NCBI GenBank assembly: GCA_038030265.1
Contig: CM075937.1
Location: forward strand, 40,528,198 to 40,592,197
Direction of reading: 5' to 3'
Source: Corythucha ciliata
Taxonomy: Eukaryota; Arthropoda; Insecta; Hemiptera; Tingidae
DNA: 64,000 nt
Shown: positions 12,060 to 23,489 of the stretch, piece after piece
Layout: each line of letters begins with the position of its first letter
Position numbering within the stretch: the stretch's first letter is position 1
Notes under the pieces: model-generated
Seen by the model: the letters and a program-made list of their open reading frames with translations, nothing else
Databases searched by the model: none
What the model was told of the DNA's origin: nothing
Program-made: the position numbers and the translations under genes

Positions 12060-12560
12060 AGTCGTAAGACCCCGGTCGGTATTGCATTTGGGCCAAATCG
12101 GTCGTAGTGGAGGGGGGGAATAGGGCTTGAAATGGTCAAAACATCACTACAATTCATCAGTTGATTCTAGATGCATCATATTCAGTACGAATACTCCATG
12201 TTAGAGTAGCCTTTGATTCCCATTTTAATTTTTCGAAAAATTCAAGGTGGTGGGGGTGGTCCGCCCGGTGTGGAAGTGTAAAAATAGCGTTAAACTTCAC
12301 TAGTTCATCTTAGCGCTCTAAAATTTGACTCAATAATTTAATGTAACAAAAGCCCTGGGTTCCATTGAGATTTATCGAAAACTTTGATGGGGGGGGGGGG
12401 TGAAATGGCGGATGAAATTTAAAAAAATCGCTTAAATTCACACGTTTATTATAAAATACGGCACACAAATTTAATATAACAAAGCCCTTGGAAAACTACC
12501 GAAACTTTTCGACATTTTTGAAGAGAGGGTGGTGAAAATAGAGGAAGAAGTTCGGCTTAA
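12060..12560. repeat. Diverged ~130-bp tandem repeat, 3-4 units
   Basis: Landmarks such as AACAAAAGCCCTGGG recur at 12347 and 12478, with a weaker copy near 12205, so the period is 131-142 bp. Each unit also has a G-run after a TTTCGAAAA-like motif. Confidence 0.65.
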
Positions 12561-13539
12561 TGAAACAAATTATGGTATCAAAATTATTACTTCTGGGACG
12601 GCTTACGGTTTCCGTATACGTAATGAAATTGCTGTTATTTTGTTTTATTTGTTGAAGTTTGTGTGGATGTAAAGAGTTTATGGTTTTCAACAACGTTTAC
12701 GTAACGTTCGTTTAAATAGGTTTTATTACGCGAAGGCAATTCGAGTCCGAGGTGACAAAAGGTTCGCCCTCTTATTATTGCTCCTTTGAACGAGGGGAGA
12801 CACAAATACGACGAGGTACCTTGTTCAGCGATAGTTTTCTTTCTTGCCTTGCTTCTAGTTTGTTTTCTTCTTTGGTAGTTAACAAAATCTTACAACAGAC
12901 GTCCCGGGAGCACTCGACCGCGAATCCGCCGGTAGAGAACAGTTGACGTTGGTGCAGAATCGCCAGCAAAAAGGCTAAAGGATCGAACAGGTGAGCGTGG
13001 TGTTCTTATTGTTTTTGAAGGTTTCTTTAATTTACCTTGCGACTTTTTTTTTGCCTCAGTGAAACGTCAAGGTCCTGACTTCGAGGTGATCGTTCCGGGA
13101 TTGAGGAAATTAGGAAATTAGCCCTTTCTTTAACTTTAGGGATTTCCGATCCCCTCCTCTCGCGGGCGAGACTTCCCGACTCCGTTTGCCGGGGAACGCC
13201 TTACTCGACTTGTTTTTACCGGCATTTATATCCACACGCGATCACTTTATTTTTGATTGTTTATGTCTCTTTAACATTTTCGTCCCCTCCCGTAATCTTA
13301 ATTTGTACTGGCTTTAAATTTAACTGTTCGTTTTCCTTTTTAGGTTTTAGTATTAATTTATGTGTACTTTAATATAAATTTAATTTAGCTACATAATATA
13401 AATTTAATTTAGCTACATAACTCCTTGACTCATCTTCTGTTGCATTTATGTATTGCAAAATGCACTCTTTCCGACCGCCAGCTGCCGGAGCGAAATTTTT
13501 CTCATTTATATCCGCGATTATGTGTGAATAACCGCTTTT
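12561..13539. other. Intergenic, no gene seen
   Basis: No supported gene. A 24-bp perfect tandem pair (TATAAATTTAATTTAGCTAC plus CATAA) lies near 13372-13420. Confidence 0.4.
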
Positions 13540-14440
13540 TCTCAATTAGCGCTTTTCACACATTTTAGCCAACATTATGAGTTTTTCTCGATTTTTGCCA
13601 CGAATTAGCAATTTATTTTGCTTTAGCCATGACTAAAGCACTTTATCTCAACAACGAAGTGGCCGTTATAACCGGACCGAGAATTTTCGCAGTTTTGGCT
13701 TTAAGTTAGGATGCCCCACAAAGTATCGTCTTTTTTCAATGTCAGCTTTAAAAGAGCCCTTGTTCTCATTTCTAGCGGCAGTTGTCACTTGTTCTTAAAT
13801 TTTTGCCGTGAATGTGCGATTTTTTCACATTTAGGTGTGCGAGTTAGCGCTTTTCCCCCATTTTAGCAGTGAGTTAGCGATTTTTCTAAATTTTGCGGAG
13901 CCGGGTTGATTTTTGCGTGCATCAGTAAATTAGGATGCCCCGCAAATTATCGCTTTTTTCAAATTTAGCCGCGCATTACAGCTTTTTTGAAATTATTTCA
14001 CATTTAGTCAAGAGTTAACACTTTTTCTCATTTTTATAGCCGTGAATTAAAACTTCTCGATTTTGACCACGAATATACGTTTTTATCACATTCGCGCTTT
14101 TTCCTCATTTTAGCATCTAATTAGCAATTTTTCTCAATTTTAGCTGCAAACTGCGAATTTATGCTGCTAAAATTGGGAAAAATCACTAATTAACCGATAA
14201 AATGGGGGAAAAAAAGCTAATTAACTCAGAGTTAAATGTGAAAAAATTGCAAATTCATGTCGAAAAAACAAGTAATTTTTTACCATATTAGCAGCGAATA
14301 AACGGTGTATTCACATTCACACGTAGCGATGAATTGGCGATTTTTTTCTCAATTTTAACCGAGAATCAGGGTTAATTACTATTTTGAGCGCGGATTAGCT
14401 AAGGACCCCTTTCCCTCATTAATTTTTGCCCCTAACCCCT
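13540..14440. repeat. Degenerate ~29-bp tandem repeat (TTTTTCTCAATTTTAGC type)
   Basis: About 30 loose units contain GCGAATTAGCG followed by TTTTTCTCAATTTTAGC. The last ~110 bp (14290-14400) recur as a recognisable copy at 25690-25816. Confidence 0.7.
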
Positions 14441-14497
14441 TCATTATTGCGCTAATAGGTTCAAACCTTACATCAAAAACAAAAACCCTAAAACATT

Positions 14498-14641
14498 TAT
14501 AGTGTTCCCCATTTCACAAAATTCTGCATTTGGGCAGTTCATTTCCACCCGTCTTCACTGAATTAAATCATATGTTAGTGGAGAAGACGGGGGAAATGAA
14601 CAGCCCCGTTGCAGAATTTTGTGCAAGTGGGGAACGCTATA
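14498..14641. mobile_element. 144-bp foldback repeat
   Basis: Arms of about 60 bp are inverted copies with a few mismatches; ends read TATAGTGTTCCCCATTTCAC and its diverged complement. No coding content. Confidence 0.7.
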
Positions 14642-14789
14642 AGACTCATGAAAAAGTAAATATTTTATTTTAGGTTCGACAAACGTTGTTCACCTATCGA
14701 TAGAAGATGTGTATATATTTCTTCCATATCAGAAAGATGATCTGAAGGGACGGAGAATCCGGGGCCCCGGGCCCCCGCCTAAAAACGGC

Positions 14790-15052
14790 ACTGCAACTCA
14801 TTCATAGCTACAGGACGAACTGTCAAATTTATGACTCAATGCAAAGAGCAAAAAATAACATCTACGAGGTAAGGAGATGCATCCGCCAAACTGATTATGA
14901 CACAGAACGGGCATGCAGCGGATTACAGCCTAAATACGAACGCATGTGAAAGTCTTCGGGGGGTTTGTTTACCCTTTGTTTTTGTATGTCATTTTTATAT
15001 TGTATTTTCTTTCTGTTAATAAATTGATATTCTATTCTATTCTATTCTTCAA
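14790..15052 (+). mobile_element. Possible 3' end of a non-LTR element with ATTCT tail
   Basis: A short open frame (about 14796-14952) with no recognised motif is followed by a T-rich 3' region that ends AATAAATTGAT then (ATTCT)n. The AATAAA signal and pentamer tail are typical of a 5'-truncated LINE copy, but no RT sequence is present, so the call is tentative. Confidence 0.35.
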
Positions 15053-15248
15053 GTGATGTCGTTGATATTCACTACGAGGTATGTTGGAAAATTGAACCTT
15101 TGCTACGAGACACCGTTAAAAGGAATTTCAAAGTACGAAAAGACGAATAAAGACCTGCGACAGCGGCCAGGGCAAGATGCTAGCATAAACAGCTACGGTA
15201 TTTTCCTCTCTCTGGAATAGGCAAGCTTTATTTAATGCCATTATATTT

Positions 15249-15251
<3 letters not shown>

Positions 15252-15279
<28 letters not shown>
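15252..15279. repeat. A(28) homopolymer
   Basis: Run of 28 A residues. The right flank shares the inverted motif GATAGACCAAGTACGTCA with the flank of the A-run at 21122, so both belong to related dispersed repeats. Confidence 0.9.
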
Positions 15280-17169
15280 CAAATTGAACCAACCAAGAAC
15301 TCAACAACGCATTAAAAAAAAGATTGATTTTACAAGACTGATAATTGATAAGAACGAACATGGCGTCGGTGATTTTACCCCAAGATGAATATACAGAGGT
15401 GTGCTCACTTTTCAAGGGGCAATATGGCGTCTCGTTTGAGCTTTGTGGATGACGTACTTGGTCTATCACCCTCCCTCTATGCATCAGGCTTTACGTTAGT
15501 GAATGTGGAAATTAAGAATGTAACTGCATTTTTTCAGCCAAAATTATCGTAATTTCCCATTTTTATGTTTAATTTATACTTAATGCTAAATTATGCTTAA
15601 TGCTATTTATGCTTAAAAATAATTATTTCGGTAAATAAATAAACAAATGTTGAAAACCGCGTTTTTGTGGTAACGTGGCAAGGGGGTGGAATGTTACTTA
15701 AATACAAAAAGAAATACTCCTTTACCAGTTTACAGAGCAGTTAAATGAGTACCCTTACTTATTTTAAATAAAATACTCTAATTAGAGATAGTATAACAAT
15801 CATATTTAACATTTCTTGTGCGGGTATAGGTGCAACAGATCAACGAAACGTCCCCCAATTAAATTTAATTACTTCCATTTTCCCGTTGGGAAAAGGACTT
15901 ACAGTAAAATCGAGTTCGTGTGTAATTCATATTCATAAATCATAATATGAATAGAGTGAAAGGCCGATAAAAGTGGTTTGGGCTGGAAGTACGTCCGTGT
16001 GTCTGGTGGTTTATAATCGTGGATTTCCACTAAAATGGAAACCTCAAGACTTTTCGCAACGGGAAACTCGAATTTGGGCTGCGTTTTGAGAGAAAAAAAT
16101 GTTAGGCGTCTTCTCTCATTAGGGAAATGCCGTTTTTTGCTATTTTAGAAATCTAATTTTGAAGTATTTTTCTTTCTAGTACGGAGAACGTTCCTAACGA
16201 TTTTTTTTTTCCGTGCCTTCTACCCTGGCAGGAACACTTTCTCAGACTTAGTGAGAGAGAAGACTTTTTAAAACAAAAGGGAATAGTCAGAAAAATTACA
16301 TTGACTTTATCGAGAAAAAAAAATCAAACAATTTCTCTTAGAAATACATAATTGAAAGATTTGTAAAATTAAGGGTGATAATTAGAATGAGTTTCATGCT
16401 GCATTCTGAAGGTGATCTGTCCAGGAAAAGGAAATTTGCCTCTAGTCTAAAAAAAATATGTAAACAGACAAAAATTGTAACTTGGGCTGGTACATGCAAA
16501 TTCTTGAAAGTTTTACGTTTTTCATAAGTCATAATTAATTATGTTAATCCACTTTTTCTTCAATTTATGAATGAAATTGAAAAATTCCAGAAAAGGCAAC
16601 AATGCAAAACTTGCAAGAACATTTTAGCCCTTTCTTATCATTAAAAATTCGTTTTTCTGGTCAAGTTAAATTGAAGGCTCGCTCTTATTGCCACGAATTT
16701 TCGATTTTGACTTATTATTTCTCAATAATAAGTCTTTGTAATCGTATCGCAAAAAAAATTTTTTGACCCCCCTCAAAATTTGTAGTTTTACGTTTCAAAG
16801 TGCGTAGAATCCAAATCTGCAATAAAAAAAAATGTCCGTCCGCCGTCCGGGCCATATCTTGCCCTAGGATTGCTCGAAAAAACTCGTTCTTTCGCACATA
16901 GACTCCATTTGGGGTCTAGTTGGTCCTAACATCTGATCAGTTTGATCAAATAACTCCCTGGGGTTTTATGGGCCCAAAGCGGGTCCAAAATGGGGATTTT
17001 CAAAGGATTTGGGATCATAGGGGTGTGGGGTGTCGATTTTCATGTAATTTCAAGCCGGATTTGACTACATCGATGAATACATCAGCCGAATTTGACTAAA
17101 TCGATCAGCAGTTTGTTAAAAGTAAGCTTGTTGTTAGATTTAAAGCTCCGGCAATAAAAAAAGCAGATA
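15280..17169. other. Intergenic, no gene seen
   Basis: AT-rich sequence without a supportable gene. Open frames on the - strand at 16338-16532 and 16715-16897 show no known motif. Confidence 0.45.
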
Positions 17170-17454
17170 ATGGAGGCAAAGAAAAACAAAAATATTTTTA
17201 TCAATTCTGTTTTTCCGAAGGCCGGGAAAGAGGAAAGAATGTGCATCAATGATAGACTGGTCAAAGCAGTTGGGCACTTGTATTGGCTTGCTAGAATGTT
17301 TGCTAAAGCCTATAATTTTCGTTTTGTATGGACTAACAATGGTCAGGTCTTTCTCAAAAAAGAGGAAGGTATGAGGTACATAATTATTCGGTCACCGGCA
17401 CATTTAAAGTCAATGGATACTGAATCAAAACTGAATCATATCTTTGCTGTGTAA
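17170..17454 (+). pseudogene. ORF1 C-terminal part of the non-LTR element
   Basis: This 94-codon open frame contains FRFVWTNNGQVFLKKEEG, the pattern of the C-terminal domain found in ORF1 of many arthropod LINEs and related to the baculovirus FP25K C-terminal domain. The upstream coiled-coil part of ORF1 is absent, so it is a truncated reading frame. Confidence 0.65.
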
Positions 17455-17589
17455 TTACTCATCTTGGCCTCATTCTCGTTGCAAAAAAATATTTCTTCTA
17501 TGTTTGATTTGAATAAGGAAATTGATTCTTGTAATTCTTTTAAGTGTTACTCTGATGTTACTTTAAGTGAGATGGAGGGCCATTTTTCT

Positions 17590-20453
17590 TCTTTAAATGG
17601 TATTAATTTGATTTGTTGAAGTTTAAACTTTGAGAAGTTTAAATAAAAATTTAGATTCCTTTAAAGCCTATATTTTTTCGCATTCCGTAGATTTTCACAT
17701 CATAGCTCTTACTGAAACGTGGAATACACGTGGTAACAATTTCTTACTAGACGGGTACCAAGTATTCAATTCTTCTAAGCATATCAACAGGGCTGAAGGT
17801 GTAACTGTTTTTGTTAAAAATACTTTAAATATTAAAGACTTTGCAATTGACCCAATTATTGAGTGTAATTCTGTCCAATTCTCTATTCTTATTGATAACT
17901 AATATTTTACGTTTGTGGTGGTTTATAGATCGTTTGATAGGGATCCTAGGATTTTTGTTGAGGGTCTTGGGCAATTCCTGGAAGTTGTGAAGAGCCATAA
18001 GCAGCTTATTTTTTGTGGGGACATGAATATTGATATTTTTCTGACTCGGATCTTTCTAATATGTACTTACATGAATTTATTGAGCGAGTTTGGGTTATTC
18101 CCGGTTGTTAATTGCCATACTAGGGTTAGAAATGAGAGTAGATCTTGTATTGACCATATTTTTGTTAGGAATCCGTTTTATTTTGAACACAGAAATAACA
18201 GACCATTTTCCTGTCTCTTTGTCTCTTTCTGGTGCTTTGACCTACAGGAATCTGGCCTGTAACGATATTAATTTTGTTGAGCGCACTCGTGTTAATCATA
18301 AGTTGCTTCATGAACTCCTTTCTGAGGTAGATTGGGGCGGTGTTTTGTCTAAACTGGATGTAGATGAGTCTGTTTGTGAATTTTTAAATATATTAAAACC
18401 GTTAATTGCTAAATGTACAGTTACCTTCGTGCATAGAGTTAAAAGCAAGCATAAAAAGTTGAAATCTTGGATTACAAGAGGCATTGTCACGTCCATTAGG
18501 AACAGGGATAAACTTTATAACAGTGCTAAGCGTCAGGAATGGAATGCTATGCTCTGGGACAGATTTAAATTGTATAGAAATAAACTTAATGATGTTATAC
18601 GGTTGGCTAAGAAACTATACTTTAGGCATTTAATTGATAACGCTGGGGATGATAGTAGGAAAATCTGGAAACTAATTAATGATATGACTAATTCTAATTC
18701 TAATAATGTTCGTGATATAAATTCAGTAACTGTTGATGGTGTTTCTTTCGATAATCAAGCTGACATTGCTAAAGCCTTTAACATTTATTTTTCTAACGTA
18801 GGGACAACTGTTCGGAATAAGATTGCTGCCCAAGATTGTAATAATTCTCCCAATAGCTTCACGGCTTCGACTAAAAGTGTAAATAATTCCGTTTTCCTTG
18901 AACCTGTGACGGACGATGAAATTTTGAAATTGTTTGCTGGCATCAAGAAAAAATCTTCATTTAGTTTGGATGGCTTGACTAATAAATTGCTGCTTTACTT
19001 GAAAAACCTTCTAGTTGTCCCTATAAAGTACATTTTTAATTTATCACTAGAATCTGGCACATTTCCCTCTTATTTCAAAAGTTCGTTAGTCATTCCATTA
19101 TTCAAATTTGGGGACCGTAAAAATGTAGCAAATTACAGACCTATTTCCTTGTGTCTAACTTTATCTAAGTTGTTGGAGAAATGTATTAAATCTCGTCTCT
19201 GGTCTTTCCTTGCAAAGCATATGGTCATCTCTGACAAACAATTTGGCTTTCAGCCAGGATTGTCGACTGACCATGCGTTATATGAAGTTTCTCGGTGTAT
19301 ATATGAAAATTTGGATAAAGGACGTACTGTGGTTGGCTTATTTTTAGACATTCACAAAGAGTTTGACTCAATTAGCCATGACTTATTACTCGATAAGTTA
19401 CCAAATTATGGCATCCGAGGTAATGCGCTTTCTTTAATTAAAACTTATATTACTGATCGTTTTCAATCAGTTAGGATAGGCAATGTTGTAAGTGACCCTG
19501 TTTCGTTAAGTTCAGGAGTTCCTCAAGGGTCTGTTTTAGGTCCCTTACTCTTTCTATTATATTACAATAGTATATTTTCGTTGAACCTAACAGCCACTCC
19601 GTACTGTTTTGCTGATGATACGGTGTTTATATTCTCTGGTAGTGACTTCGATGAGGTGAGAGGTTGTATCTTAAAAGATATGAACACTATAAAGCAATGG
19701 CTGAATGCAAATTTCTTACAGTTGAACTGTGATAAATCTTCTCTTGTAAAATTTTCTTTTAGCAGTGGTTCTAGTTTAGCTCCAAGTGATTTAAAAATGC
19801 ATTCTTCGTCCTGTGATATGAGTCTCTCTTGTGCCTGTGATAATGTTAAATTTGTTGATCATTGTAAATATTTAGGGGTTGTTTTTGACGGTAGATTAAG
19901 ATTTGAGCAACATATTCTAAACCTTAACAGTAGAATTAGGAAATTATTTTATAAATTTAGGGCTTTAAGGGATATTCTTTGTCCTAGAACTATTAAGGTA
20001 GTTTACTTCGCTCTTGTTCAGTCGATTTTAAATTACGGCATTGTTGCTTGGGGAAATTCGAGTCAGTTTTTATTAAATAAAATTGTTGTCGCGCAAAAAA
20101 CTATTATTAAAATTTGTTTAAAGAAACCTCGTTTATTTAGTTCTGATAAATTATTTGAAGAATTCCAAGTGTTCCCTCTCAGATTCTTATTCACCATCTC
20201 AGCTTGCACAATTTTCTATAAAGTTAACTCGATGTACTGTAGCCATTCACATGTTTATTCAACTAGGCTTTCGGAAGTTACGAATGTCATAGTTCCTAAA
20301 CACAACACTTCTTTTTTTTCCGGTCATGCGAGCATATATGCGTTGACAGTTGCTTTGCTTAATAAGTTTATTTATGCTAAATTTCCCACATGTAAGAAAC
20401 TAAAAAAAAATCTGTGTGATCGAATTGATGATGGTACGATTAAGTTACCGTAG
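17590..20453 (+). pseudogene. ORF2: endonuclease and reverse transcriptase, broken
   Basis: The apurinic-like endonuclease is split. RSLNKNLDSFKAYI and ALTETW are in one frame, an in-frame TAA follows at 17900, then VVYRSFDRD and CGDMNID. At least two frameshifts lie between about 18030 and 18190, around SCIDHIFVRN and TDHFPVSL. From about 18180 to 20453 the reverse transcriptase is open, with NYRPISL, FLDIHKEFDSISH, SSGVPQGSVLGPLLF and the catalytic FADD (about 19612). The conserved C-terminal GIVAWGNSS motif follows. RT and endonuclease would act together in target-primed reverse transcription; the damaged endonuclease makes this copy unable to move by itself. Confidence 0.85.
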
Positions 20454-20690
20454 TATTTTTGGGTTTTGCTGTTTTGTAATATTATATATGCTTGTTGGAT
20501 TTAACATTGTGTTATTCCCTTTAGTTGTTGATTGTTGGTTCTGTAGTTACGTTATATAATTAGGATTTATTTTGCATTTTTGTCGAGTTTTTAATTATGT
20601 TTAATGCTGCAATCAACTCCAGCTCTCGCCACAAGCTGTGCTTTTGGAGGCTGGAAAACTTACAAAATAAATAAATAAATAAATAATAAA

Positions 20691-21121
20691 CCCACAGTCG
20701 AAATAATAAGGCATTGTTCGATAATTCGCAGCGTTTTTTATTTTAGCAAATTAATTTTCCTTAGCGCAAGGAAAAACCTTTGTTCTTCGATAAAGTCAGA
20801 AAATTCAAGGGTTTTCGAAAAAATCTCATGTGTTGACTGTTTTAATTCATAAATACGAGGGGAGATTTGATTTTGTGGGCATGGATAGTTTTGTTATAAA
20901 ACCTCATTTCGTGAAAAAAAAATGCATATTTGCATATTTTCTAATTGCTATACGATTATATCATATTTTTCCCCGTTTCTCTTGAATATATTTTTTCTTT
21001 CCACTGCAATATCCAGTATCCATTTTGTTCCTTTCTGTTTTTATTTTAAAGAAGTGTTTTAAGTAGGTATTAGAGGTACTCGTAAGATTTAAAAAAAAAA
21101 CCAAAGGCAAAAAATGTTTTG

Positions 21122-21157
<36 letters not shown>

Positions 21158-21301
21158 AATCCTGTGCATTTGTAATGGGGGCGTCCGAAGACTGATAGAC
21201 CAAGTACGTCACACGCTTTGCCCGTTTCGTGCGTTGCGTGTTGCCTAACCGAAGTGATCACACCTCTTCACCTTGATTTTACCCAAGGTGACTAAACTTT
21301 A
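20691..21301. other. Intergenic with A(33) run, no gene seen
   Basis: No gene. A homopolymer of 33 A lies at 21122-21154. Confidence 0.5.
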
Positions 21302-21852
21302 CTATTGGTGGTGAGCAGCGCCGCCAGCGCTATGTCAATGGCAGGAAGATGAATTAATACAGTCCAGATCAAATCAAACCTCAATCAATCAAATCAATCA
21401 ATCGAATCAAACCTCTTGATTACAAGGGAGCTTGAGTTCAGTTTTGTTATTTTAGTGCGTTTTTGCTTATTTATTATTACTTTTTTTCGCGAAAATGCTG
21501 AGAATTGACGAAATTTGTGAAGTATGCGATTGCATCCATAAATCTAAAAATTTCAAGGAGGCCGAAGAACTTACAGCGGCCGGTCTCTTTGTCCTCGCGG
21601 GAAAATTTCCTTCAGATTGTGAAGGCGTTCATCTCGCGTGCATCGTTAGGAGCTCGTTCGTCGCCTGACAAGATTTACCAGGTTGAAGGAGTTCTAGCGA
21701 GCCAGGCCAATTGTTTGAGTGTTACTAAAGTCAAGTGTAGTAATTGTAAGACAGGAGTCATGTAGCTCAGGTTCTTCCAAACACGTTGTTGCCTCCTTGA
21801 TGTCCGTCAGCCGGTATGTGGTAGTTCTCACATTTTTTGCTTTGCTTGAAGG
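21302..21852 (+). pseudogene. SWIM-like zinc finger ORF fragment, left inverted copy
   Basis: ATG at 21495 opens a frame reading MLRIDEICEVCDCIHKS that stops at TGA near 21667 through one extra base. The continuation in another frame reads KIYQVEGVLASQ and CSNCKTG. The segment is a reverse-complement match of 22173-22695. The better-preserved right copy shows a CxxC then CKH arrangement, which resembles a SWIM zinc finger. The function is unknown and the copy is broken. Confidence 0.55.
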
Positions 21853-22172
21853 CACCTACTTCTACTACAAGTAGACAAGTACTACACAAGTGTTCCCTGG
21901 GTTGCCAAGCATAGCAGACAAAACCGAAGAAATTTCGGCCACTGGCTTGGCCTCTGCTCTTGGCTTACGGCAACGAAGAAAAATTATAAAAACGAACCGG
22001 TTCGTTCTTTCCCGGAAATGGTAGTGGAAAAAGTTCCCAGATTAGAAGAAGTGCTACGGCTACGTGACAGTGCTGCACGCACCAGATATCCTCTTTTTTT
22101 CTCTCAAACTCATCAAGCCACACAACGTGTGAGACAACAGGGTGTTTAAACAAATTTTAAATGTCTGTTCCC

Positions 22173-22695
22173 CTTCAAACACATCAACAAAATGCAAGAA
22201 CTACAACATACCGGTTGACGGACACCAATGAGGCAACAACGTGCTTGCAAGAGCCTGAGCTACCTGCCTTACAATTACTACACTTGACTTTAGTAACTCT
22301 CAGGCAATTGACCTGGCTCGCTAGAACTCCTTCAACCTGGTAAATCTTGTCAGGCGAGGAAGAGCTCCTAACGATGCACGCGAGATGATCACCTCCACCA
22401 TCTGAAGGCAATTTCCCTGAGATGTGAGGACAACGAGACCAGCAGCTATAAGTTCTTCGGCCTCCATGAAATTTCTAGATTTATGGGTGCAATCGCACAC
22501 TTCACAAATTTCGTCAATTCTCAGCAGTTTCGCGAAAAAAAAGTAAGAATAAATAAGCAAAAACGCACTAAAATAACAAAACTGAACTCGAGCGCCCTTG
22601 TAATCAAGAGGTTTGTTTACATTTGATCTGGACTGTATTAATTCATCTTCTTGCCATTGACACAGCGCTGGCGGCGCTGCTCGCCTCCAATAGGT
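22173..22695 (-). pseudogene. SWIM-like zinc finger ORF fragment, right inverted copy
   Basis: This is the inverted partner of 21302-21852 with about 320 bp between them. The start codon is CTG where the other copy has ATG. After IDEICEVCDCTHKS and a frameshift, the frame at 22184-22411 reads VKCSNCKAGSSGSCKHVVAS. The C-x2-C...C-K-H pattern resembles SWIM domains (CxC..CxH), which bind DNA or protein. The flanking promoter-like sequence is also part of the duplication. I do not know the gene of origin. Confidence 0.5.
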
Positions 22696-22737
22696 GCCGC
22701 AGATTTCCCCCTGCCAACGGGCGGGAGGGGAGGAGTC

Positions 22738-22960
22738 TGACGTCACCAGAAGTCCTTTGCTCCCGATTGCTCACCGTAGAGCAGCAAAACAAGTTAATTT
22801 TGAAGTTGACGGTTATGAATGCTCAAAAATCACAGCCCAATAACAATTAGTAATGTACTGGGTCCAGCGCAAAGGAACTTGGGACTGCTCGTGAAGTAGA
22901 TGAAGGACAGCCAAAGATCTACGGCACCTATAGAAAGTTTAGTGACCTTGGATTTTACCT
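22738..22960 (+). pseudogene. Dispersed ORF fragment (LGPAQR..MKDS), broken copy
   Basis: This segment matches the reverse strand of 30260-30525. Read in three shifting frames it keeps NVLGPAQR, LGL, MKDS and PIESLVTL. It is divergently oriented to the SWIM-like copy on its left, about 280 bp apart. I recognise no family. Confidence 0.5.
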
Positions 22961-23489
22961 GTCTGATATAGGAGCTCTACCTCCATCACGGACCACCCAC
23001 CCACAACATGGGTGTAGTGTCGGCGCTACTGCCAACAGCACATTAGTGCGTCTTCTCAATTTTAGCCACCTAAGGACCTACAGAAACTGGGCATTAGACC
23101 TTTTTCTCAATATCAGACTCGTAAGCTTTAAAACCAGCGCCCACGGACCCCGATACGAGTCATGAAAAATCGTCCAAAATCAACGACGAGGCAAAACGTT
23201 CCGTTTTCGGCGCTGACGACCCTTTTTAGAGACGTTTTAGTCGGGACCGGAAAAACATACCTAAAAATCCTGTAACGGGTGGAAAAAACCGTTGACGTGG
23301 GGGAGTTTTAGGGGAGAAATGGTTGTTTTTTGGGTCCAATAGGTATTTTTATTAGTTAAGTATTTTTAAACAGTATTCTCTCAACTCTTCTCACAATTAT
23401 TCAGATTCAAGGGATGGCTGGAAGGGGACTCTCTATTAAAAGGAGAGGGGGGGGGGCAACAGCTGTTGGTGGTGTGAGCCCTGACAGTT
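22961..23489. other. Intergenic, no gene seen
   Basis: No coding signal. A G-run of nine lies near 23450, just before the receptor duplication begins. Confidence 0.4.

Larger units (their letters stand above)
17170..20690 (+). mobile_element. Non-LTR retrotransposon (Jockey/CR1-like), inactivated
   Basis: From left to right: the end of ORF1, an endonuclease region, a reverse transcriptase and a 3' UTR that ends with an AAAT repeat tail at about 20667-20690. The 5' end is not identifiable. Order, the FADD catalytic motif and the tetramer tail fit the Jockey/CR1 superfamily; the exact clade is not decided. Confidence 0.85.

Noticed and set aside
22623..22850. + strand 75-codon frame
   Set aside because: It is antisense to the SWIM-like arm on its left and a shifted frame of the dispersed ORF on its right.
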